The notes below the pieces were generated by a model that was not told the DNA's origin, searched no databases, and saw only the letters and a program-made list of their open reading frames with translations. Positions 45,160 through 54,279 of a stretch of 64,000 bases of DNA are shown in pieces; position 1 is the stretch's first letter; the number at the start of each line of letters is the position of its first letter. The stretch comes from DASSUW01 sp963844405 (GTDB lineage Bacteria > Actinomycetota > Thermoleophilia > Solirubrobacterales > Solirubrobacteraceae), in NCBI GenBank assembly GCA_963844405.1, contig CAWJNZ010000004.1:186001-250000 (forward strand). Reading direction: 5' to 3'. The translations under genes and the position numbers were made by a program.

Positions 45160-48100
45160 GTGACAGCACAGGACGCGCTGACCTTCCATCGCCCGCCGCG
45201 CGAGTACCCGCCGGCCGTCCCCACGGAGCGGCTGCGGATCGCGGCGCCGCCGATACAGCCGCCCCCGCCGCACACCTCGATCATCCAGCTGCTGTTCCCG
45301 GTCGTGGGCGGCGTCGGCATGGTCGGGTTCGCGCTGGTCTACGGGAACAACCTGTTCCTCTACATCGCGGGCGCGATGATCCTCCTGCTGCTCCTGTTCT
45401 CGATCGGCATGCGCTGGTCGCAGAAGCGCGCGGTGCGCAAGCGCGCGGCCGAGGACGCTCGCCGCTACGCGAAGTACCTGCGCGAGCGCGACGCCGAGCT
45501 GGCCGAGGCCGGCACGCTGCAGCGCGGGGCGCTCGCGCGGCTGTACCCGGACCCCGGCCGCCTGTGGACGCTGGTGGTCAAGCGCGCGAACGTCTGGGAG
45601 CGCCGCCCGGACCACAAGGACTTCCTGCACGTCCGGCTCGGGACCGGCAACGTGCCGCTCGACCGCCAGGTCGAGCTCGACCTCGGCCTCAACCCGCTCG
45701 CCGAGTACCAGGCGCAGTCGCTCCAGGAGGCGCGCCGGCTCGTCGAGCGCAGGAGCACGCTGCGCGGCGAGCCCGTCGTCGTGGACCTCGACGAGCGTCG
45801 GCGTGCTCGCCGTGACCGGCGATCGCGAGCGCGCCCGCGCCTGGGCACGCACGCTGATGAACCAGCTCGCCGCCTGGCGGGCGCCGCACGACCTGCGGCT
45901 GCTGACCGCCTTCGCCCCTCGCGACGCCGACGCGTGGGAGTGGGGGAAGTGGCTGCCGCACCAGCGCGTCGACCCCAACGCGTCTTTCTCTTTCGCGCGG
46001 TCGCCGCGCGAGCTCGACGCGCTGCTCGAACCGGAGCTGCGCCCGCGGCTCGACCAGCTGCGGCGGATCGCCGAGTCGAACCTCAGCGGCCGCGAAGTGC
46101 CGCTCGTGGCGCCCGAGCTCGTCGGTGATCCTCGACGGCTACCGCCCTGACCACCCGGCCAACGAGCTGGCGTCCTTCCGCGAGCTGCTCGCGCGCGCGC
46201 GGCAGCTCAAGGCGGTCCTGATCCTGCTCACCGACGCCCGCGAGCACGAGCCCTCGCACATCGACGCGCGGCTGACCGTGCCCGAGCGCGGCGGCGGAAC
46301 GTGGGAGCTGTGGGGCCAGGACGCGCCGTCGATCCCCGAGGTGTTCCTCGACCACGTCGACCTGGGCACCGCGGAGGCGACGGCGCGCACGCTGACGCCG
46401 CTGCGGCTGGCCGAGGGCGGCGACGGCGAGCGCGGCCTGGGCATGAACGTGCGGCTGGTCGAGCTGCTGGGGCTGCCGTCGGCGGAAGCTGTGGAAGCGG
46501 AGCCGCGCTGGAGGTCGCGGGCCTCGAGCCTGCGCGCGCCGATCGGCCGCGCCGCCGACGGCGAGGTCCTCGAGCTCGACCTCAAGCAGGCGGCCGAGGG
46601 CGGCATGGGGCCGCACGGCGTCCTGGTGGGCGCCACCGGCTCGGGCAAGAGCGAGCTGCTGCGCTCGCTGGTGGCCGGCCTGGCCGCCACCCACGGGCCC
46701 GAGCAGCTCGCCTTCGTGCTCGTCGACTACAAGGGCGGCGCCGCCTTCGCGGACCTCGCGCGGCTGCCGCACGTGGCCGGCCTGATCACCAACCTCCAGC
46801 GCGACCTCTCGCTCGTCGACCGCATGCACGCCGCGCTGATCGGCGAGCAGGAGCGGCGCCAGACGATGCTGCGGGAGGCCGGCAACCTCGACGACATCGT
46901 CGCCTACCAGGCGCGCCGCGCAGGCCGACGCGTCGATGGCGCCGATGCCCGACCTGCTGGTCATCGTCGACGAGTTCGCCGAGCTGCTGGCCGCGCGGCC
47001 GGAGTTCATCGACCTCTTCGTCGGCCTCGGCCGCGTGGGGCGGTCGCTGGGCATCCACCTGCTGCTGTCCTCGCAGCGGCTCGACGAGGGCCGGCTGCGG
47101 GGGCTGGAGAGCCACCTGCGCTACCGGCTGTGCCTGCGGACGTACTCGGCCGTCGAGTCCAAGCTCGTCCTCGGGACGCCGGACGCCTACCTGCTGCCCT
47201 CGCTGCCCGGCCTCGGCTACCTGAAGGTCGACACCGAGAAGTACGTCCAGTTCCGCGCGGCGCTCGCCTCCGGCCCGCACGTGGGCCCGACGGTGCGGGA
47301 GGAGCCGCCCGCGCCGGTCCAGGTCTTCGAGCCGCGGCCGGGGATGGAGCACATCCGCCGTGGCCGAGCCGGTCAGTGCGGGCCCGAGCGAGCTGCAGGT
47401 GCTCGTCGACCGCCTATCGGGCGACCGGCCGCCCGTGCACCAGGTCTGGGTGGCGCCGCTGCCGGAGGCCGAGCCGCTCGACGCGGTGCTCACGAGCGCG
47501 CCGTGGTGGCGCGGCGGCGAGCGGGCCGAGGGGGTGCGCGCGGTGGTCGGCCGGCTCGACCGCCCGTCCGAGCAGCGCACCGAGCCGTTCGAGCTCGACC
47601 TGGGGGGCGCCGCCGGCCACGTGGCCGTCGTCGGCTCGCCGCGCACCGGCAAGAGCACGCTGCTGCGCACGCTCGCCGCCTCGCTCATCTCGCGCCACAC
47701 ACCGGCCCAGGTGCAGATCTACGCCATCGACCTCGGCGGCGGCTTGCTGGGGGTGCTGGAGGGCGCGCCGCACGTCGGCGGCGTGGCGGGCAAGCTCGCA
47801 CCGCGAGGCCGTCACGCGCGTGGTGCGGCAGCTGCGCACCGAGGTCGAGGACCGCGAGCAGGCCTTCCGCGAGGCCGGCCACGAGTCGATGACCGACGCC
47901 CGCAACGCCGGCTCGTTCCCGGACGTCTTCCTGTTCGTCGACGGCTGGGAGGCGTTCAAGCGCGAGTTCGAGCTGCTCGACCGCGAGGTCGAGGAGCTGG
48001 CCGCCACCGGGCTGTCTTACGGCGTGCACGTGGTGGTGGCCGCCAACCGCTGGGCCGAGATCCGCCCGGCGCTGCTCGACAACCTGGGCGCGCGGCTGGA

Positions 48101-49081
48101 GCTGCGGCTGCACGACGCGATCGACTCGCTGGTGTCGCGCCAGGCGGCGGCCTCGCTGCCCGCCGAGGTCCCGGGCCGCGGGCTCACGACGGAGGGGCTG
48201 CACTTCCAGGTGGCCGCGCGCCGAGGCTCGACGCGCTCGTCGCGGAGGCGGCCGAGCGTGGACGGGGCCGGGCGCGCCGCCGATCCGGCTGCTGCCGCGC
48301 GAGCTCGACCCGCGGCGGCTGCCGCCGCCGTCGGCCCGCGAGGGGATCCCCTTCGGCGTCGAGGAGCGCGGCCTGGACCCCGTCTGGATCCGGCTCGAGC
48401 GGCACGGATCCGCACTTCCTCGTCTTCGGCGACGGGCAGAGCGGCAAGTCGTCGCTGCTGCGCGGCCTCGGCCGCGGGCTGGTCGCCGCGTACTCGCCGG
48501 AGCAGCTGCAGCTCGTGGTGGTCGACGTGCGGCGCTCGCTGATCGACCTCGCGCACGACCCGCACGTGCTCGCCTACGCCGCCTCGCCGCCCGCCGCCCA
48601 GCAGGCGGCCGAGCAGCTGCGCGCGATCGCCGGCGAGCGGATGGCGCCGGCCGACGCCTCGCCGCTGGCCGGCCCGTCGTGGTCCGGCCCGCGCTACGTC
48701 GTGCTGTTCGACGACTACGACCTGGTCGCCGGCCCGACCGGCGGGCCGCTGGCGCCGCTGCTCGACGTGCTCGCCGTGGGCGGCGACGTGGGGGTGCACG
48801 TCGTGCTCTCGCGCCGGGTCGGCGGCAGCGCGCGCGGCGCCTACGAGGCCGTCTTCGGCCGCCTGCGCGAGCTCGGCTCGCCCGGCGTCCTGCTCAGCGG
48901 CGACCCGGGGGAGGGGCCGCTGCTGGGCGGGACCAAGGCCCAGCCGCAGCCGGCCGGCCGCGGGCTGTTCGTGCGCCGCGGCGAGCGACCTGTGCTCGTC
49001 CAGACCGCCTTCTCGCCGCCGACGCCGGTTCCCGGCGCCTCGTCGAGTCTCAGCTCCATGGAACGCGGGAGATCTTCGTGA
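45160..49081 (+). CDS. eccC: EccC-type FtsK/SpoIIIE ATPase of type VII secretion, about eight frameshifts
   Basis: About 1,300 codons when read across single-base shifts near 45790, 46110, 46910, 47355, 47800, 48220, 48270 and 48400. Two N-terminal membrane segments (LLFPVVGGVGMVGFALVYG, LFLYIAGAMILLLLLFS) are followed by three P-loop domains: GATGSGKSELL (46619-46655, Walker B LLVIVDEFAEL), GSPRTGKSTLL (47626-47660) and GDGQSGKSSLL (48421-48450). This is the EccC layout; it would drive export of the WXG100 protein. GTG 45160 follows GGAGA. Each segment is well conserved, which favours sequence errors over decay, but a pseudogene cannot be excluded. Confidence 0.85.
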
Positions 49082-50406
49082 ACACCTGTGCCGTGACCAT
49101 CGCCGGGCCGGACCGGCGCGTGGACCTCGTCGTCTCCACCGAGACGCCGATCGCCGATCTGATCCCGACGTTCGTCGAGCTCTCCATCGACGAGCCGCCG
49201 GAGCGGAACGGCCGCGCTCCGGTGTGGACCGTGACGCCGCCCGGTCGGCAGCCGCTTCCGCTCGACCGCACGCTGGGGCAGTGCGGGATCGCCGACGGCG
49301 CCGTGCTGACGCTGACCGAGATCCGGTCGCAGGCGGCGGCGCCGCCGAAGCCGGCCGAGGTCGAGCGGCGGCCGTTCGAGAGCTCGCGCGGGACGCCGCG
49401 CGAGCGGACGCGGGCCGCGCTGCCCGAGGAGCTGAGCGGCGGGCAGCGGTTCTCGCAGGCGCTGAAGGCGTTCTTCGGCTACGAGCCGGAGCCGCCGATC
49501 ACCGAGTCGCCCGAGCCCGTGACCCCGTCGAACCGCGAGGCGCTGACCAAGGCCCAGCACCGGTCGGCGGGCGAGCGCTGGAAGGCGAGCTGGCGCGAGA
49601 GCGACTACGAGGCGCGGCTGGACCGGCTGATCGCCGCGCCGCGCCTGACGCGGTGCGCCACGATCGCGGTCGTCTCGCCGAAGGGCGGGGTGGGGAAGAC
49701 GACGCTCACGGTGCTGCTCGGCTCGCTGCTGGCGCGCGTGCGGCGCGACCGCATCGTGGCGGTCGACACCAACCCCGACTACGGGTCGCTGGGCCGGACC
49801 CTGACGCCCGACCACCAGGTGTTCGTCGACGACCTCGGCGACGTGCTCGAGCAGCCCGACCTCTCGGTGACGGCGCTGGACCGGCATCTGGGCCGCGCCT
49901 TCGAGGGGCTGATGGTGCTGCCGGCGCCGACGGACCCGTCGCGGATGGCGCAGCTGAACGAGGAGTCCTACGCGCGGGTGATCGCGCGTCTGCAGACGAT
50001 GGTCGGCGTGCTCGTGTTGGACTGCGGGACGGGGCTCCAGGAGCCCGCCGCGCGCGCCGCCCAGGCGGCGGCCGACCAGCTCGTGCTGATCTCCGACGCG
50101 CACCCCGCGACGGCCTCGCTGGTGGCGGAGGCGGCCGAGCTGCTGCGGACGGTCGGGCCGCCGCTGACGCTGGTGGTCAACAAGATGCCGCGCAAGCGCG
50201 ACACCCGGCTCGACCTCGACGGCCTCGAGCGGCTGGTGCCCGACGCCCAGGGGCTGATCACCTTGGATGAGGATCTGCGCTCGGCGACCCGCGTCGCCTC
50301 CGGCGAGTACTCGTGGGACGACGCGCCGACCCAGTGGCGGCGCGCCATCCGCGAGCTCGCGGTCTCGTTGCAGGCGGGCTGGCCGCCGCTCGGCATCACG
50401 AACTAG
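49078..50406 (+). CDS. Ubiquitin-like (YukD/EccD-N) plus MinD-type ATPase fusion
   Basis: A 442-residue protein. Residues 1-80 read like the ubiquitin-fold domain of YukD/EccD (NTCAVTIAGPDRRVDLVVST, DRTLGQCGIADGAVLTL). A Pro/Glu-rich linker follows. From about residue 195 a MinD/ParA ATPase begins: deviant Walker A SPKGGVGKTTLTVLL, DTNPDYGSLG, VLVLDCGTGLQEP. The ATPase half resembles EspI/MinD-like proteins of ESX loci. The GTG start overlaps the eccC stop, so it is part of the secretion locus. No EccB, EccD membrane part, EccE or mycosin gene is adjacent. Confidence 0.85.
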   Translation: MNTCAVTIAGPDRRVDLVVSTETPIADLIPTFVELSIDEPPERNGRAPVWTVTPPGRQPLPLDRTLGQCGIADGAVLTLTEIRSQAAAPPKPAEVERRPFESSRGTPRERTRAALPEELSGGQRFSQALKAFFGYEPEPPITESPEPVTPSNREALTKAQHRSAGERWKASWRESDYEARLDRLIAAPRLTRCATIAVVSPKGGVGKTTLTVLLGSLLARVRRDRIVAVDTNPDYGSLGRTLTPDHQVFVDDLGDVLEQPDLSVTALDRHLGRAFEGLMVLPAPTDPSRMAQLNEESYARVIARLQTMVGVLVLDCGTGLQEPAARAAQAAADQLVLISDAHPATASLVAEAAELLRTVGPPLTLVVNKMPRKRDTRLDLDGLERLVPDAQGLITLDEDLRSATRVASGEYSWDDAPTQWRRAIRELAVSLQAGWPPLGITN

Positions 50407-50436
50407 CCGCCGCGCGGATCGCGCCACCGCCGCGCG

Positions 50437-51162
50437 TCAGCGCGCGGCGGCACGGATCGCGTTCATGTACTCGAAGTCCTCGGGCGAGCCCATCCCTCGC
50501 GAGGCCTTCTCGGGGCCCTCCTCCTCGTACATGCGCTGCAGCGAGGCCCGGATCCCCGGGTCGCCGCCGGTGAACATCTCGATCAGCTCGCCGGCGCGGC
50601 GGCCGAGCGCCTGCGGCTCCTCGGCCGCGGGGTCGACGCGGGCCTCGCGCAGCTCGCGCAGCCGCGCGTAGAGGTCGGCCCACTCCTGCTGGACCTGCTG
50701 GATCTTGTCGTCGCCGAGCTGCTGCCGGCGCTGCTCGAGCTGCTGCAGCTGCTCGGGGGTGTAGTACTTCTCGACCATCGTCATCGCCTCCATGGCGTCG
50801 AGGAACCGTCGGGTCGACACCTCGCCGCCGTCGAAGGCGGCAAGGAGCCGTGTGAGCCGGAGCCGCAGCTCCTCGAGCGCCCCGAGCTGCTGCTCGACGC
50901 GGCCGAGGTGGCGGCGGACGGTGTCGGCGAGCCCGTGCTCGCGGTCGAGCAGCGGCCCGATCTCCTCGAGCGACAACCCGACGCCGCGCAGGGCGAGCAG
51001 GCGATAGAGCCGCTGCACGTCGGCCTCCGAGTACAGCCGGTGGCCGCCGGCGCTGCGCTCGGACGGCCGCAGCAGCCCGACGCTGTCGTAGTGGTGCAGC
51101 GTGCGGACGGTCACGCCCGCGATCCGGGCCAGCTCGCCGATCTTCCAGTGCTCTCCGGTCAT
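50437..51162 (-). CDS. MerR-family regulator with TipAS-like effector domain
   Basis: A 241-residue regulator. The MerR winged helix-turn-helix (WKIGELARIAGVTVRTLHHYD, then GLLRPSERSAGGHRLYSEADV) is followed by a dimerisation coiled coil and a C-terminal domain (YYTPEQLQQLEQRRQQLGDD, ALGRRAGELIEMFTGGDP) of the TipAS type that binds drug-like ligands. ATG 51162 is used; a TTG at 51168 is alternative. Its promoter carries a perfect MerR dyad, so it should activate its own gene on ligand binding. It follows the MFS transporter gene on the same strand. Confidence 0.9.
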   Translation of the reverse strand: MTGEHWKIGELARIAGVTVRTLHHYDSVGLLRPSERSAGGHRLYSEADVQRLYRLLALRGVGLSLEEIGPLLDREHGLADTVRRHLGRVEQQLGALEELRLRLTRLLAAFDGGEVSTRRFLDAMEAMTMVEKYYTPEQLQQLEQRRQQLGDDKIQQVQQEWADLYARLRELREARVDPAAEEPQALGRRAGELIEMFTGGDPGIRASLQRMYEEEGPEKASRGMGSPEDFEYMNAIRAAAR

Positions 51163-51175
51163 CAACACGCCGTGG

Positions 51176-51206
51176 ACGCTAGGTCCTCACGTTACGTGAG
51201 GTTCAA
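51176..51206 (-). promoter_or_regulatory. MerR/TipA-type promoter with 19-bp spacer and operator
   Basis: On the minus strand the -35 TTGAAC (51201-51206) and -10 TAGCGT (51176-51181) are 19 bp apart, the overlong spacing characteristic of MerR-activated promoters. The spacer holds the perfect 8-1-8 dyad CCTCACGTAACGTGAGG (51185-51201). Its arms recall the tipA promoter dyad, from memory. The predicted start is close to 51168, only a few bases before the regulator ATG. Confidence 0.85.
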
Positions 51207-51226
51207 GCGCCTTGGCGCGTAGACGC

Positions 51227-52498
51227 TCAGCGAGCCTTGGGGACGGTCGTCGGCTCGAGCGACGGCGCGGGGGCGAGCGGCTCGGGCACCGAGATATCTC
51301 CCGGCCGGCGTCGCGGCACCGCGGTCCGCCGCAGGTCCGGCCGCAGGATCAGCGCCGCGAGCACGATCAGCAGGACGCCGGCGCCGGCGACGGCGTACGC
51401 CGTCCGCGGCGATCCCAGCGCGACGAGCGCGCCGCCGATCAGGTAGCCCACGCCCGGCATCGCGTGGCCGAGCGACTCGAGCAGGCCGACGATCCGCGCC
51501 TGGTAGTCGGCCGGCGTCATCTCCTGCAGCGTCGTGACCACCGAGATCCACTGCATGCCGTTGCCGGCGCCGCCGACGACCGAGATGAGGCAGGCCAGGA
51601 GCAGCGTCTCCGCCGCCGCCATGCCGAGGTAGGCGCCGCCGATCAGCGCCGTCGAGATCACGATCAGGGTCAGCGCCGAGCGCTGCTTGACCAGCAGGTA
51701 GACGAGGCTGCCGACGACGATGCCGGCGCCCCAGGAGGCGAGCAGGATGCCGAAGCCCGCATCTGAGGTGCCGAGGCTCTCCTTCGCGTAGATGACCTCG
51801 ATCGGGACGATGATCGTGAACATCGTCAGCGCGAGCGCCTGGCCGATGAGCAGCAGCCGGACCGCGGGATTGCTGCGGGCGAAGCGCATCCCGGCCTCGA
51901 ACCGCTCGCGCCACGGCTGGCGCTCCATGTGGACCGCCGGCAGCCCGCGGGTCAAGGCGAGCAGGATGGCGATCGCGAGGAAGGAGGCGGCGTCGACCAG
52001 CAGCGCCACGGCGACGCCGAACTCGGCGATCAGCAGGCCGGCCAGCGCGGCGCCGCCGACGGAGGCCACCGCGAAGCCGATGTTCATCAGCGCGTTGCCC
52101 TCCTTCAGCAGCCCCGCCGGCTGCAGGACGGTCGCCACCGCGCCACGCGTCAGGCTCCGGCCGGTGATCGCCAGCGCCCCGTCGAGCAGGCCGAGCGCGA
52201 GCACGAGCGGCAGGAAGAACTCCCCGTCGGCGATCAGGGCCAGCGCGGCGAACGCCGCCGCCTCCACGACGTAGAGGCCGGGCAGGCTGCGCCGCAGCGC
52301 CGCCTGGTCGAGCCGCGCCGTCAGCGCGGGCGCGATCAGGGCAGGCAGGAACTTGGCCGCGATGAAGAACGCCGCGGTCGGAGCGACCGCCTGCGTGCGG
52401 TCGTAGACCAGCACGGCCAGCGCGACGATGCCGACGGCGTCCCCGAGCTCGTTGACGGTGTAGGACGCCAGCAGGCGGGTGAACGGCCGGACGGCCAC
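51227..52498 (-). CDS. MFS transporter (EntS/drug-efflux type)
   Basis: About 423 residues with roughly twelve hydrophobic segments, for example LVLALGLLDGALAI, LIGQALALTMFTIIVPIEVIY and LISVVGGAGNGMQWISVV. The N-terminal VRPFTRLLASYTVNELGDAVGIVALAVLV resembles the EntS/MdtG-like group of exporters. GTG 52498 is preferred; GTG 52519 is an alternative. It lies upstream of a TipAS-type MerR gene with a 64-nt gap that holds the regulator's promoter. A drug-export role is inferred from that neighbour. Confidence 0.85.
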   Translation of the reverse strand: MAVRPFTRLLASYTVNELGDAVGIVALAVLVYDRTQAVAPTAAFFIAAKFLPALIAPALTARLDQAALRRSLPGLYVVEAAAFAALALIADGEFFLPLVLALGLLDGALAITGRSLTRGAVATVLQPAGLLKEGNALMNIGFAVASVGGAALAGLLIAEFGVAVALLVDAASFLAIAILLALTRGLPAVHMERQPWRERFEAGMRFARSNPAVRLLLIGQALALTMFTIIVPIEVIYAKESLGTSDAGFGILLASWGAGIVVGSLVYLLVKQRSALTLIVISTALIGGAYLGMAAAETLLLACLISVVGGAGNGMQWISVVTTLQEMTPADYQARIVGLLESLGHAMPGVGYLIGGALVALGSPRTAYAVAGAGVLLIVLAALILRPDLRRTAVPRRRPGDISVPEPLAPAPSLEPTTVPKAR

Positions 52499-52633
52499 TG
52501 GTGCAAAGCGCCCCCGCACGGTCCGGAATCCTAGAGCTTCACGAAACGAACCCCCAGACGGACACATGTCCAATCTCCCGAGTCCGCCTACTGCATTAAG
52601 TCAGATCCATGTCCTGCCGATGACCGGGCTGTC

Positions 52634-53998
52634 GTGTCTTCACGCAAGGGGCTCATCCTGTCGGCGCAGATCGCCGCCCTCGTAGCGGCGATCACCGTCG
52701 CGGCCATCACGTCCGATGGGGCGGATTGGCACCCGCTGGGCCTTGTTCTCGTGCTGTTCGCCCTTGCGGTGGCGAGTGACGTGATGACCGTCGAGATGAA
52801 GGGGTTGCACATCTCCGGGGCCTTTTTCGCCGTCGTTCTGGCGATGGTGCTCCTCGGCCCAGCTCCCGCCGCGGCCATCGGCGCCACGACGACGCTCGCC
52901 ACAGCCCCGATCTGCCGGAGGCCTCTGCGCGCCGCGTTCAGCGATGCGGTCGTGTGGGCGGTCTTCCCGGTCGTCGGCGGCCTCGTGGCCGAGGCGCTGG
53001 GTATCGGCGCCACGCACGACGAGCTCTGGTTCTGCGGCATCGTGGTGCTCGTCTACATGGGGACGAACGTCCTCAACTTCCTGCTCGTCGCCCTCTACCA
53101 CCGCGCGACGTCGAACTTCCGGCTCTGGTCCAACGGCGCTCCGCTCTACCTCACGATGCTGCCGTCCGAGATCGCGACGGCACTTCTGACGGCGGCCGTC
53201 GCCCTCGGCTATGAGCGCCTTGGCATCGGCGCCGTCGCCCTCGCCGCCGTCGTGCTCGTCGTCTTCCAGTATCTCGTGTGGGCGCGCGTGCAGGCCTACG
53301 AGCGGGGGGAGGAGCTCTCGCAGCGCACACGCGAGCTGGCCTCGCTGCAGGTCGGCCTCCTGAGCACCGTCATGCAGACACTGTCGATGCGCGACGCGAT
53401 GACCGCTCGCCACTCGGCCGCTGTCGCCCGCTACGCCCGTGAGGTCGCTCGCCAACTGGGCATGTCCGACGCCGAGCAGGACCTCGTGCACACCGCCGCC
53501 CTGCTGCACGACATCGGCAAGTTCATCTTCCCCGACTCCATCCTCTTCGCCGATCGCAAGCTGACCGACGAGGAGTGGGAGATCGTCAAGCTGCACCCGG
53601 ATCAGGGCGCGAAGCTCGTCCGTCGCATCGAGGGCTACGGCCCGGTCGCGGACATCATCATCGCCCACCACGAGCGCGTCGATGGCAAGGGGTATCCCAA
53701 CGGGATCTCCGGCGACGACATCCCGCTCGGATCGCGCATCATCTCCGTCGCCGACACCTACGACGTCATGACGTCGCGCGACTCATACCGCCGGCCCGTG
53801 AGCACCGAGGCGGCGATCGTCGAGCTTCGCCGCGTGGCGGGATCGCAGCTCGATCCGAAGGTCGTCGAGGCGTTCGTCGAGATCATCGAGGCTGGGCGCG
53901 TCGCCTTCCGCCACACGGATGAGGCCGACTTCGAACGAGAGCTCGCCTTCGACCGCCGCGTCGCGGACTACGCCCGGCCGCGCGCAGCGGCTGCTTAG
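52634..53998 (+). CDS. Membrane HD-GYP cyclic-di-GMP phosphodiesterase
   Basis: A 454-residue protein. About seven N-terminal membrane segments (residues 5-215) include the motif LLGPAPAAAIG. A short helix leads to an HD-GYP domain: TARHSAAVARYAREVARQLG, the HD pair in LLHDIGKF, and the diagnostic HHERVDGKGYPNGISGDDIP, then RIISVADTYDVMTSRDSYR. It should hydrolyse cyclic di-GMP. The membrane part is shared with the histidine kinase encoded convergently downstream, suggesting a common sensor module. The GTG start lies in a region with no clear promoter (52520-52633 shows nothing else). Confidence 0.9.
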   Translation: MSSRKGLILSAQIAALVAAITVAAITSDGADWHPLGLVLVLFALAVASDVMTVEMKGLHISGAFFAVVLAMVLLGPAPAAAIGATTTLATAPICRRPLRAAFSDAVVWAVFPVVGGLVAEALGIGATHDELWFCGIVVLVYMGTNVLNFLLVALYHRATSNFRLWSNGAPLYLTMLPSEIATALLTAAVALGYERLGIGAVALAAVVLVVFQYLVWARVQAYERGEELSQRTRELASLQVGLLSTVMQTLSMRDAMTARHSAAVARYAREVARQLGMSDAEQDLVHTAALLHDIGKFIFPDSILFADRKLTDEEWEIVKLHPDQGAKLVRRIEGYGPVADIIIAHHERVDGKGYPNGISGDDIPLGSRIISVADTYDVMTSRDSYRRPVSTEAAIVELRRVAGSQLDPKVVEAFVEIIEAGRVAFRHTDEADFERELAFDRRVADYARPRAAAA

Positions 53999-54006
53999 AC
54001 ATTTGT

Positions 54007-54161
54007 TCGATGAAGCATCGAGGGCGGGCGGCCGATCTACCGCTTAACGAGAACGAGCGCCTGATGGCGCTCGTCTCCAGAGAAGGTCCCAGCAGGACCT
54101 AGTGCTTCCAACCCATGTTCCCGCCTTCCCCTCCGAGCGCGGCTGCCACCGCGGTTCGGAG
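54007..54161. other. Run of four hairpins between convergent genes
   Basis: The 281-nt gap 53999-54279 has no convincing gene but much structure: TCGATG/CATCGA (54007-54021); a 9-bp ACGAGCGCC/GGCGCTCGT with loop TGAT (54053-54074); AGGTCC/GGACCT (54084-54100); and CTCCGA+CGCGG paired with CCGCG+TCGGAG (54131-54161). Read on the minus strand the 9-bp stem is followed by a T-rich TTCTCGTT, like a weak terminator. It may be 3' UTR for both genes or a small RNA. It matches no riboswitch class I know. The part 54162-54279 shows nothing clear. Confidence 0.4.
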
Positions 54162-54279
54162 TGTTCGCTTCCGTGACGGGATGCACGTTAGGTGGGGTGC
54201 GCGCAGGACGTAATCGAACATGCGTCCAAGAATGGCTCCGGATGTTTAGAAATCGGGTCATTCGCGCGTTCGAAAGCCA

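Noticed and set aside
54037..54261. A 74-codon frame on the minus strand in the same gap
   Set aside because: Its translation is Arg/Pro-rich with no family resemblance, and it runs through the hairpins.
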